11,392 nucleotides of DNA from an uncultured Oscillibacter sp. Lineage in GTDB: Bacteria; Bacillota; Clostridia; Oscillospirales; Oscillospiraceae. Positions within the stretch are counted from its first letter, which is position 1. Each line of letters begins with the position of its first letter. Position numbers and translations under genes: made by a program. Under the pieces are notes generated by a model that was not told the DNA's origin, made no database searches, and worked only from the letters and a program-made list of their open reading frames with translations. The stretch spans positions 1 to 11,392 of the forward strand of contig CAJUQQ010000056.1 in NCBI GenBank assembly GCA_910588175.1. Reading direction: 5' to 3'. This document shows positions 1-6,231 of this stretch, piece after piece.

Positions 1-169
1 CCAGGTGTGTTGCATAGGCAGAGGAGAAAATCCGAACTGTTGCAGACAGCTTTCTCATTGGAGACGCTGGTGCATTTTATGGCAGTACTTCTTCTTTGCT
101 TTCTGCGCATCAAATTCTGCGCATATCCCCGCTTGGACCCGCCAGTATTGTGGTGGCTGTAAGGGCAGA

Positions 170-448
170 GGAAAAACTGACCCCCGACTTGATCCCAGAG
201 GGTGAAAAATGACCCCCGCGCTGATCTCCGCAAAATCTCTGAAAACCACCTGTGAAAGCCACCTTGTGAAATGGTGAAACGACACAGTTTTTCCTCTGTT
301 CTCCTCATTTACGGCCACCTGCCACAGCAAAAAGTGAAAATCCCGACCACCTATGGAAAAGCCCCGACCCGCTCTGCGGGGCGGTGTGGCTGTCCGGGGG
401 GCGCGTAAGCGACCCCCGGCCTTTATCCTGCACATTTTTCGACCCCCC
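170..448. repeat. Six degenerate copies of a GAAAA..GACCCC motif
   Basis: Read on the plus strand, related motifs occur at 170-185 (GGAAAAACTGACCCCC), 201-217 (GGTGAAAAATGACCCCC), 334-348 (GTGAAAATCCCGACC), 355-369 (GGAAAAGCCCCGACC), about 403-417 (ending GCGACCCCC) and 433-448 (CATTTTTCGACCCCCC). All share a GACCC core and most have an A-rich block 3-5 bases before it. The first two lie 31 bases apart. Repeated GAAAA-TGACCC motifs are typical of the multi-copy ends of IS21-family insertion sequences, where IstA binds. They could instead be protein-binding sites at a transfer origin. No istA or istB coding sequence is visible. Confidence 0.45.
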
Positions 449-526
449 GGTTCTCGTCGTCGCAAACTCCGTATCATTCGCCTCGCCGCAAGCGGCAAGG
501 TTCACTCACTCCGCTGCTCCTCCTCT

Positions 527-561
527 CCAAACCGCAACCGCTGCGCTGGGTTGCGGTTTGG
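527..561. repeat. Perfect 13-bp inverted repeat
   Basis: CCAAACCGCAACC (527-539) pairs exactly with GGTTGCGGTTTGG (549-561) around a 9-base loop. No run of T follows on either strand, so it does not look like an intrinsic terminator. It lies about 60 bases beyond the end of the helix-turn-helix gene. A recognition hairpin for a mobile-element protein is possible but not shown. Confidence 0.6.
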
Positions 562-623
562 TAATGAGCGGCGGCTTGTTACCCTCCGGATACCAGCGAG
601 GCCACACAGCGGCGCACAGGCTG

Positions 624-1058
624 TCACACTGAGCCGCGATTATCACTGCGGAGTGCGAGTGTCTTCGTGACTCGCTGACGCTCAGCCGCCACATCCATCT
701 GCGCCATCTGTTGGTCGTAGAACTGATCCAGCGCCAGTTGGATGGGACGGATGGTGTAGAGCAGATTGCCGTTGCGCTTCAGACCATCCCTGGTGGTAAC
801 CGTCGTGCTCTCTGTACTGATGAGTTGGCGCTCCTCCAACTCACACACATACTTGCGGACGGTGTTGGCGCTCATCCGCACTGCTTTGCCAATGGTCTTG
901 TAGCTGGGCCAGCACTGATAGGTACTCCTGTTCTCACAGTAGAGCAGGTACGAGTAGACGGCAAGTGCACCGGGTGATAGGCCCAGCAGGAATATCTCGT
1001 TGGGTAGTTGGAAGTAGTTCTTGACCGGATTACGCTTGGACCACGGCTTGTATTTCAA
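624..1058 (-). CDS. Helix-turn-helix DNA-binding protein of a mobile element
   Basis: The 144-residue protein has a winged-helix-like core. A segment around residues 18-45 (LPNEIF...GALAVYSYLLYCENR) is followed by a recognition helix region near residues 50-75 (PSYKTIGKAVRMSANTVRKYV) and a strand pair around GNLLYTIRP. This arrangement is familiar from helix-turn-helix proteins of integrative conjugative elements in gut Clostridia, some annotated as replication initiator-like. A regulatory or replication role is inferred. The start is a TTG at 1058-1056 with AGGTG just upstream. It overlaps the TGA that the preceding excisionase frame would use if intact, so the pair was probably translationally coupled. 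No ATG upstream in frame fits better. The C-terminal tail after about residue 110 is charged and featureless. Confidence 0.65.
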   Translation of the reverse strand: MKYKPWSKRNPVKNYFQLPNEIFLLGLSPGALAVYSYLLYCENRSTYQCWPSYKTIGKAVRMSANTVRKYVCELEERQLISTESTTVTTRDGLKRNGNLLYTIRPIQLALDQFYDQQMAQMDVAAERQRVTKTLALRSDNRGSV

Positions 1059-1268
1059 TCCACACCTACTTGGGTGTGCTGTGACACCCTACTTCACGAA
1101 TTTCTCTTTGGGTACCACCATCCGACTGCCAATTATCAGTACCGGGAAATCTTGCTCGTGCATTAACTCGTAGCCGCTGGACGGTGAGACGCCCAGCACC
1201 TTTGCCACTGTTTCTGCGTTCAGAAACAACGGCAGTTCATCGTAGCTCTTGTAGGCGGATTCTTTCAT
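1055..1268 (-). pseudogene. Excisionase-like small HTH protein, frameshifted near its end
   Basis: From ATG 1268-1266 the frame reads 59 residues to a TAG at 1091-1089. It has the layout of AlpA/Xis-type excisionases: FLNAETVAKVLGVS, then GYELMHEQDFPV, then IGSRMVVPKEKFVK. Family members normally continue with a tryptophan-valine segment. Removing the single base at 1090 restores exactly this: WVSQHTQVGVD followed by TGA at 1057-1055, giving 70 residues and overlapping the start of the next gene. A one-base insertion, or a sequencing error, is therefore likely. The recognition domain is intact, so the 59-residue product may still bind DNA. AAAGGAGG lies 11 bases before the ATG. The role as a recombination directionality factor or regulator is inferred from family resemblance. 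Confidence 0.65.
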
Positions 1269-1490
1269 GTTGTGCTTGGCCTCCTTTTTTCAGGACACGG
1301 TTTTCTTCTTTGCTTTTCTGGACTGACTTCCCCCACTCTTCTACCACAACCTCTGACGGATGAAACGGAACTTTCTTATAACCGAGTTTACAAAATATTT
1401 GCCAACTCAGAGTGTAGGCCCCTCATCCCTATACCACAACCTCCAGCGGCTGAAAGCTTTATTTTCAGAAAAATCAGAAAAAGTTTCCTG
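1269..1490. promoter_or_regulatory. Leader region of the excisionase-HTH pair with two direct repeats
   Basis: This gene-free stretch is upstream of the minus-strand excisionase-like gene. It holds two similar 24-base direct repeats at 1342-1365 and 1432-1455, both starting TACCACAACCTC and both ending TGAAA. They match at 20 of 24 positions and start 90 bases apart. Repeats in front of a Xis-like gene could be binding sites for the encoded DNA-binding proteins. I could not assign a clear -35/-10 pair. Confidence 0.35.
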
Positions 1491-1529
1491 TAAAAAAATC
1501 ACCCGCCAGAGCTGAGCCTGGCGGGTGAT
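1491..1529 (-). terminator. Intrinsic terminator of the sucrose operon
   Basis: ATCACCCGCCAG (1498-1509) pairs perfectly with CTGGCGGGTGAT (1518-1529) around an 8-base loop. On the minus strand the stem is followed directly by a run of T (the A-run at 1492-1498). It lies about 160 bases beyond the end of scrB and is correctly oriented to end the operon transcript. Confidence 0.9.
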
Positions 1530-1546
1530 CGTATCGGAAGATTTGA

Positions 1547-1672
1547 AGGGTATATGATGGGCTCCAGTTCTTTGTCTTTACAACCGTATCTCGAGCGCAG
1601 AAAGTGCTGGACGTGGCAGAGCGGGGAGAACTGTCGGACGGGGAAATGCAGAAGCGGTTTTACGCGTTTTAA
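1547..1672 (+). pseudogene. Possible C-terminal gene fragment
   Basis: A plus-strand frame runs from after a TGA at 1544-1546 to a TAA at 1670-1672 and reads about 41 residues with protein-like composition, ending AERGELSDGEMQKRFYAF. It has no start codon with a ribosome site. It lies between the scrB stop and the operon terminator, on the opposite strand. I do not recognise the family. It may be a leftover 3' end of an older gene displaced by insertion of neighbouring DNA, or chance. Confidence 0.2.
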
Positions 1673-1692
1673 CAAGATAGAATAGCGCCGGT

Positions 1693-3177
1693 TTAGAAAA
1701 GGTCCAGGTCGTACTTCTCTACGTCCATCATCACGGAGCCGCCGGCCTCGAAGGTAATGGCGTCCGCCTCCTGCCGGGTGTAAATCACCGCGCTGGCCGC
1801 CTGCTCGCCGTCGTTGACGAAGACCTCCAGACTATAGCGGTCCAGAATCATTCGTAATTTGATTTCACCGTTCCGGGGCCGCACTAAAAAAGAACGGGTA
1901 TGGACAATATCACGGGGCAGACCGCTGCGGATGCGGTCCAGCTTCAGCGTGCCCTGGTCCGGGCGGTAACGGATGACGGTCTCATGCTCCCCGTCCTTGG
2001 CCACCCGGACCCGGAACCAGCGGTAGAGCTCCGGACCGGTGGGACGGACGGTGACGGTCATGTCCAGCACCCGGCCCCGAATCCCCGGCAGGTTGATTTC
2101 GCCGCTGACAGGGATATTCCGATGGGCGACTCGCTGGCTCCGATATGCTTCCAGTTCCCGGACCGGATTTTGAATCAGCCGACTGTCTTTCAGGGACAGC
2201 TCCCGGGGCAGGGTCATCTGTCCGAACCAGCGGCAGTGACAGGGCTTGGCGTTGACCGTGTCCCAGTTCTGCATCCAGGCGATCATAATCCGCCGCCCAT
2301 CCGGGGCCTCCAGCGTCTGGGGGGCGTAGAAGTCCAGGCCGTAGTCAATGGCCTGCGCACTCTGCCGGAAAAATCCTTTTTCAGGGTCGTATTCACCAAT
2401 CAGGCAGAGGGTCCCGTTTCCGGCGTGGAACTCCAGACCTACGGGCTTCATGTCCTGGGGACTGGTTATCAGCATCTGCTTCCCGTCCAGAGGAAAGAAA
2501 TCCGGGCACTCCCACATCTTTCCATACTGGTTGTGACACTGGTCCAGCGTGCGGACAAACTCCCCTTTGAAGTCTTCAATGCCCCGGTAAAGGAGAATTG
2601 CACCGCTGCCGTCGGCGGTCCGGTTGCCAATGACGGCGTAGAAATCCCCGTCCTTGTCCCGCCAGACCTTGGGGTCCCGGAAATCGATGGTGCTGCCGCC
2701 CTCGGGCAGATCCTTTCCATCCAGGACGGGGTTGCCTCCCCACTTCTCGTAGTTCACGCCATCCCCCACGGCCACGCACTGAGTCTGCACATCCTGGAGG
2801 AAACCGTCGGCATTGTGGCTCCGCTGAACGCCGGTGTACATCAGCAGCTGCCGTCCGTCGGGCAGCTCTACCGCGCCGCCGGAGAAGCACCCGGAAGAAT
2901 CATACTCCTGGTCCGGGGCCAGGGCGGCGGGCAGGCGTTCCCAGCGGAGGAAATCCCGGGTTTTCAGATGCCCCCAGTGCATGGGGCCCCATTCGTTGGA
3001 ATAGGGGTAATATTGGTAGAACAGGTGACATTCGCCCTTATAGAAGGAAAAGCCGTTGGGATCGTTCATCCAGCCGATGGTGGGAGTGGCATGGAACGCG
3101 GGACGCTCGCTGTCGGGAATATGGGGGCCGTATTGGGCCTCAAACGCCCGGGCTTTCTGCAATGTTTCGCTGATCAT
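1693..3177 (-). CDS. scrB: Sucrose-6-phosphate hydrolase (GH32 invertase)
   Basis: The 494-residue cytoplasmic enzyme hydrolyses sucrose-6-phosphate, the product of PTS import, to glucose-6-phosphate and fructose. The GH32 signatures are all present: WMNDPNG at 36-42 with nucleophile Asp39, FRDP near 166-169 with the transition-state Asp168, and WECPDFF at 222-228 with acid/base Glu223. The five-bladed propeller spans about residues 25-340, followed by the C-terminal beta-sandwich containing LRMILDRYSLEVFVNDGE. Length is normal for ScrB/SacA. An earlier in-frame start exists at 3231, but ATG 3177-3175 is chosen because GGAGG (3189-3185) lies 7 bases upstream. It is the last gene of the operon and there is no signal peptide, which fits an intracellular PTS-linked enzyme rather than a secreted invertase. 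Confidence 0.93.
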   Translation of the reverse strand: MISETLQKARAFEAQYGPHIPDSERPAFHATPTIGWMNDPNGFSFYKGECHLFYQYYPYSNEWGPMHWGHLKTRDFLRWERLPAALAPDQEYDSSGCFSGGAVELPDGRQLLMYTGVQRSHNADGFLQDVQTQCVAVGDGVNYEKWGGNPVLDGKDLPEGGSTIDFRDPKVWRDKDGDFYAVIGNRTADGSGAILLYRGIEDFKGEFVRTLDQCHNQYGKMWECPDFFPLDGKQMLITSPQDMKPVGLEFHAGNGTLCLIGEYDPEKGFFRQSAQAIDYGLDFYAPQTLEAPDGRRIMIAWMQNWDTVNAKPCHCRWFGQMTLPRELSLKDSRLIQNPVRELEAYRSQRVAHRNIPVSGEINLPGIRGRVLDMTVTVRPTGPELYRWFRVRVAKDGEHETVIRYRPDQGTLKLDRIRSGLPRDIVHTRSFLVRPRNGEIKLRMILDRYSLEVFVNDGEQAASAVIYTRQEADAITFEAGGSVMMDVEKYDLDLF

Positions 3178-3205
3178 AACGGTTCCTCCGACTCCTGTTT
3201 GATAA

Positions 3206-3232
3206 AGTGCAGTGGCCCTGTGCCCCTGCACT
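3206..3232 (-). other. Short hairpin in the scrB leader
   Basis: AGTGCAG (3206-3212) pairs with CTGCACT (3226-3232) across a 13-base loop, just before the scrB ribosome site. On the minus strand no U-run follows, so it is not a terminator. It may mark an mRNA-processing or stability element between the enzyme I remnant and scrB. Confidence 0.35.
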
Positions 3233-3235
3233 GTT

Positions 3236-3484
3236 TTAGTTTCTGGCTTCTTTTTTTGGGGGGGGACAGCACTCCGGCTGTTTCAGGGTACAGGTTTTTG
3301 CAATGGACTTGCGAATCTCCGCCCGGAGAGGCAGGACTGAGGCGGGGAAGACGGATAGCCCGTCGATGCCGATGGTCAGGAAGGCCTCCTGCCGGAAGAG
3401 GCTACCGCCGGCCACGCCCTCGGCAGCTTCTTCCGGCAGGCCGGCGGGACTGGCGGGAATGCCGGGGAATCGGTGACAGCGCAC
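3236..3484 (-). pseudogene. ptsI: Remnant resembling the C-terminus of PTS enzyme I
   Basis: This frame of about 82 codons holds FLTIGIDGLSVFPASVLPLR followed by AEIRKSIA. That matches the end of the PEP-binding barrel of PTS enzyme I, where a G-(L/I)-D-x-(L/F)-S(V/M)-x-x-x-x-(I/V)-L-P-x-R segment is conserved (GMGLDEFSMSATSILPARSQ in Bacillus as I recall it). The preceding GVAGGSLFRQE may be a decayed form of the CGE(L/M)AGD motif. Everything upstream, including the phosphohistidine domain, is missing. An orphan ribosome site (AAAGGAAG, about 3503-3511) sits just after the previous gene with no fitting start codon, consistent with deletion of the 5' part. The 3' end contains CCCCCCCCAAAAAAA on the coding strand, a slippage-prone tract. 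The assignment rests on one motif. Confidence 0.45.
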
Positions 3485-3516
3485 TCAAGGCTTTTTGCGG
3501 GGATACTTCCTTTCTG

Positions 3517-4350
3517 TTAAAATTCAATTTCCATGCCGTCATAGGCCGCAAGAATATTTCGTTCGGCGCCCCATGCGGCCAATTGGTCGTGAGTCATCCC
3601 GCCATTGTGGCTGAAGTGGTTGATTACCTTGACCGTGTGTTCGTCCGCGCATCCCAGCTCCGTCAGCCTTTGAAACATAGCTTCATCGTTGGGCAGGCCC
3701 ATGTGATAGCCCGGAATCGTCTTTTTGCCCATCGTGGCGTCCAGACTGATGAGGTCGTAGTGTTCAGCTGTGATAAGCGCCCATGCATCAGGACTCAGGT
3801 TGACGCCGGTATCATGGCCGTAAAAAACCGTTTTACCGTCCTTTTTGCAGATGTAAACCAGACATTCCTCACGCTTGTCATGGTCGGCGGGGACGGCGGC
3901 AATCTCCCAGCCATTTGCCTGGATGCGGTCGCCGCCGCGGATAACATGGAAATTCACCACACCGTCAATGGGGTGGGGCTTGAAGCGGTCGATAAGAATA
4001 TGCGCGTCAAAAGTGTCCTTGACCGCCTGACTGCCGTAGACCTCCAGAGTACCTGCCGCCCCATGGCCGAAGTGCTCATGGCGGTGAATTAAATCGGTGG
4101 GAAACCAGTGATCCATATGGCTGTGGGTCACCAGCAGAGTGTGGATTTTAGCCAGCTCCAAACCGTATTGCAGAGCGTGGCAGTAGGTGTCCGGAGGAAA
4201 ATCAATCAGCAGTTCACCGTCCAGAATGGCCTGGGTGCGGGTGCGCAGGTTTTTGCCGCCCTGTATCCGTGCATGGGTGCAGATGGGGCAGGAGCAGAAG
4301 AGGGCGGGCCAGCCCTCGGCTGCGGCAGTACCCAAGTAGCGTATTTTCAT
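3517..4350 (-). CDS. PhnP-like metallo-beta-lactamase-fold phosphodiesterase
   Basis: The 277-residue protein is a metallo-beta-lactamase-fold hydrolase. The metal-binding motif HSHMDH is at 76-81, with further ligand candidates His157, Asp180 and His245. Near the N-terminus C-x-C-x2-C (Cys19, Cys21, Cys24) matches the structural zinc site of PhnP, the phosphoribosyl 1,2-cyclic phosphate phosphodiesterase of the carbon-phosphorus lyase pathway; His216 in GYHMG could be its fourth ligand. No phn genes are nearby, so a role in phosphonate use is unlikely. Placement in a sucrose operon suggests cleavage or repair of a cyclic sugar phosphate, which is inference. ATG 4350-4348 overlaps the stop of the GH13 gene by 4 nt (ATGA), and GGAGG lies 7 bases upstream, so the two are probably translationally coupled. 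An upstream in-frame start at 4413 is rejected. Confidence 0.8.
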   Translation of the reverse strand: MKIRYLGTAAAEGWPALFCSCPICTHARIQGGKNLRTRTQAILDGELLIDFPPDTYCHALQYGLELAKIHTLLVTHSHMDHWFPTDLIHRHEHFGHGAAGTLEVYGSQAVKDTFDAHILIDRFKPHPIDGVVNFHVIRGGDRIQANGWEIAAVPADHDKREECLVYICKKDGKTVFYGHDTGVNLSPDAWALITAEHYDLISLDATMGKKTIPGYHMGLPNDEAMFQRLTELGCADEHTVKVINHFSHNGGMTHDQLAAWGAERNILAAYDGMEIEF

Positions 4351-6215
4351 TGAGATGCCTCCTTTTCGGGATGTTCCGTATCTCTTAGCAGCCATGCAAA
4401 TCCATTGGGCCACAGCTCAACCCGGCGGATATCATCATAGCTCGTGCCATACATCAGTTCCGTGTAGCGCCCCGGCCGGTCTGCGCCGGCCCGGACAAAC
4501 TGATTGCTGAAGTTGAACAGGCAGATCAGCTCCCGGTCTCCCATCCGGCGGCACAGGGCCAGCACCCGGGAATCTCCGCTGTCCTCCACCCACACGTCCG
4601 CCTGCGCGTCAAAGCAGGGTTCCGACCCGCGGATGGACTCCAGCCGCCGCAGGCCCTGGAACAGTCTGCCCTGGTAGGTATCCGGGTCCTTCCGGCCCTC
4701 CGCCAGGTCCCACAGGAAGGCCCCCCGGTGGATATACCGGCTGTCGTCCCGCTTGTCCGGATCGTCGTGATAGGAATAGTCATTGAACCGGCCCACCTCA
4801 TCCCCGCTGTAGATGACAGGGATGCCACTCTGGGACAGCATCCAGGCGTGGAGGGTCAGGTCACAGGCAACGGCCCGTTCCCGCTTGAAGGGGTCCCCCT
4901 CGTATTCCGCCGTTTCCAGTCCGCAGAGGGAGGCGGTGGTGCCGCAGAGCCTGGCGTCGCCCAGACGGGGGTCGTCGTTATACAGCTCTCCTCTCGCGTC
5001 GCTGCCGGGGAATTTCCCGGTAAACCAGTCGTTCAGATAGCGCTTGTGGGCCACCTCGCCGGCGCCGGAGTTCTGCGCCAGCCAGGGATAGTCCAGTCCC
5101 CAGCCGATATCATCGTGACAGCGCAGGTAGTTGAGGAACAGAAAGTCCCTGGGCAGGGCACAGACCGCCTCCATCTGCCGCCGCAGCAGGGAGACGTCCC
5201 CGGTGGCCAGGGTGTGCCAGGTGGTGGCCATGGTGGTGACGTTGTAGAGCATGTGACACTCCGGCTTTTCCGGTGTGCCGAAGTAGGGGGCCACCTTGGC
5301 CGGCTCCATCACCACCTCCCCCAGCAGCAGCACGCCGGGGCAGACAATCTCGCAGACCATCCGCAGCATCCGGGCCAGGGTGTGGACCTGGGGGAGGTTC
5401 CGGCAGTCGGTGCCCAGCTCCTTCCAGATGTATGGAATGGCGTCCAGGCGGATGACGTCGATGCCCCGGTTGGCCAGGAAGAGCAGGTTTTCCGTCATGT
5501 CGTTAAACACCGTGGGGTTGGCATAGTTCAAATCCCACTGATAGGGATAGAAATTGGTCATGACAATCTGCCCGTCCTCCAGCTGTGTAAAGCTGCCGGG
5601 GGCGGTGGTGGGAAACACCTGGGGGACGCTCTTCTCAAACTCCCGGGGGACGTCCCAGCTGTCATAGAAGAAATACCGCTCCCGGTAACCCGGCTCTCCG
5701 GCCCGGGCCTTTTTGGCCCATTCATGGTCCTCGCTGGTGTGGTTCATTACAAAATCCAGACACAGGCTGATTCCCCGCCTCCGGCAGGCGTCGGCCAGCT
5801 TTTCCAGGTCCTCCATGGCGCCCAGGTCGGGCCGGACGGCCCGGAAGTCGCTGACGGCATAGCCTCCGTCGCTGCGGCCCCTGGGGGTATCCAGCAGGGG
5901 CATGAGATGGAGATAGTTCACGCCGCACTCCTGAAGATACCCCAGCTTTTCCTTGACGCCCCTCAGGTTCCCCGCGAAGGCGTCCACGTAGAGCATCATG
6001 CCCAGCAGGTCCGGCCGGCGGTACCAGTCCGGGTCCGCCTCCCGCTTCGCGTCCTGGTTCCGGAGGGCCTGTTTCCGGTCCTTCCAGCAGCGCTCCAGCA
6101 TCCCCGTAAAATAGCTGAAAGCGCCCTCGTCCCGATACAGCTCCAGATACAGCCATTTCAGCTCGTCATAGTGCCGCGCCAGACGGCGAGTAAATTCTGT
6201 TTTGGCGTATTTCAT
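4347..6215 (-). CDS. Amylosucrase-like GH13 sucrose glucosyltransferase/hydrolase
   Basis: The 622-residue protein follows the amylosucrase (GH13_4) plan: helical N-terminal domain, (beta/alpha)8 barrel from about residue 75, and a C-terminal beta-sandwich. Motifs are RGRSDGGYAV (Asp116), DFVMNH (154-159), IRLDAIPYIWKELG with nucleophile Asp258, LLGEVV with acid/base Glu300, CHDDIGW with Asp368, and DDSRYIHR near Arg493. In the Neisseria enzyme the SDGGY Asp and, I believe, the DDSR Arg close the glucosyl pocket that gives sucrose specificity. Amylosucrase makes alpha-1,4-glucan from sucrose and releases fructose; some relatives only hydrolyse sucrose. There is no signal peptide. GGAGG at 6232-6228 lies 12 bases before ATG 6215-6213; the earlier in-frame start at 6242 would overlap the scrK stop and this ribosome site. 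The exact substrate, free or phosphorylated sucrose, is unknown. Confidence 0.85.
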   Translation of the reverse strand: MKYAKTEFTRRLARHYDELKWLYLELYRDEGAFSYFTGMLERCWKDRKQALRNQDAKREADPDWYRRPDLLGMMLYVDAFAGNLRGVKEKLGYLQECGVNYLHLMPLLDTPRGRSDGGYAVSDFRAVRPDLGAMEDLEKLADACRRRGISLCLDFVMNHTSEDHEWAKKARAGEPGYRERYFFYDSWDVPREFEKSVPQVFPTTAPGSFTQLEDGQIVMTNFYPYQWDLNYANPTVFNDMTENLLFLANRGIDVIRLDAIPYIWKELGTDCRNLPQVHTLARMLRMVCEIVCPGVLLLGEVVMEPAKVAPYFGTPEKPECHMLYNVTTMATTWHTLATGDVSLLRRQMEAVCALPRDFLFLNYLRCHDDIGWGLDYPWLAQNSGAGEVAHKRYLNDWFTGKFPGSDARGELYNDDPRLGDARLCGTTASLCGLETAEYEGDPFKRERAVACDLTLHAWMLSQSGIPVIYSGDEVGRFNDYSYHDDPDKRDDSRYIHRGAFLWDLAEGRKDPDTYQGRLFQGLRRLESIRGSEPCFDAQADVWVEDSGDSRVLALCRRMGDRELICLFNFSNQFVRAGADRPGRYTELMYGTSYDDIRRVELWPNGFAWLLRDTEHPEKEASQ

Positions 6216-6231
6216 AACAAATATGCGCCTC

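Larger units (their letters stand above)
1..623. other. Gene-free left edge with repeats, possible mobile-element non-coding region
   Basis: I find no convincing gene here. Open frames on both strands lack a good ribosome site and have no recognisable protein character. The stretch holds a series of GAAAA..GACCCC motifs (170-448) and one perfect hairpin (527-561), listed separately. It lies downstream of the helix-turn-helix gene on the minus strand, where mobile elements of gut Clostridia often carry transfer origins or insertion-sequence ends. Both readings are inference. Confidence 0.4.

Noticed and set aside
55..498. A 147-codon minus-strand frame across the repeat region
   Set aside because: Arg/Gly-rich product spanning the GACCCC repeats, with no ribosome site or domain.
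1900..4092. A very long open frame on the plus strand opposite scrB and the phosphodiesterase gene
   Set aside because: It is antisense to genes with intact catalytic motifs, has no ribosome site and no recognisable domain. Long antisense frames are expected in GC-rich coding DNA.
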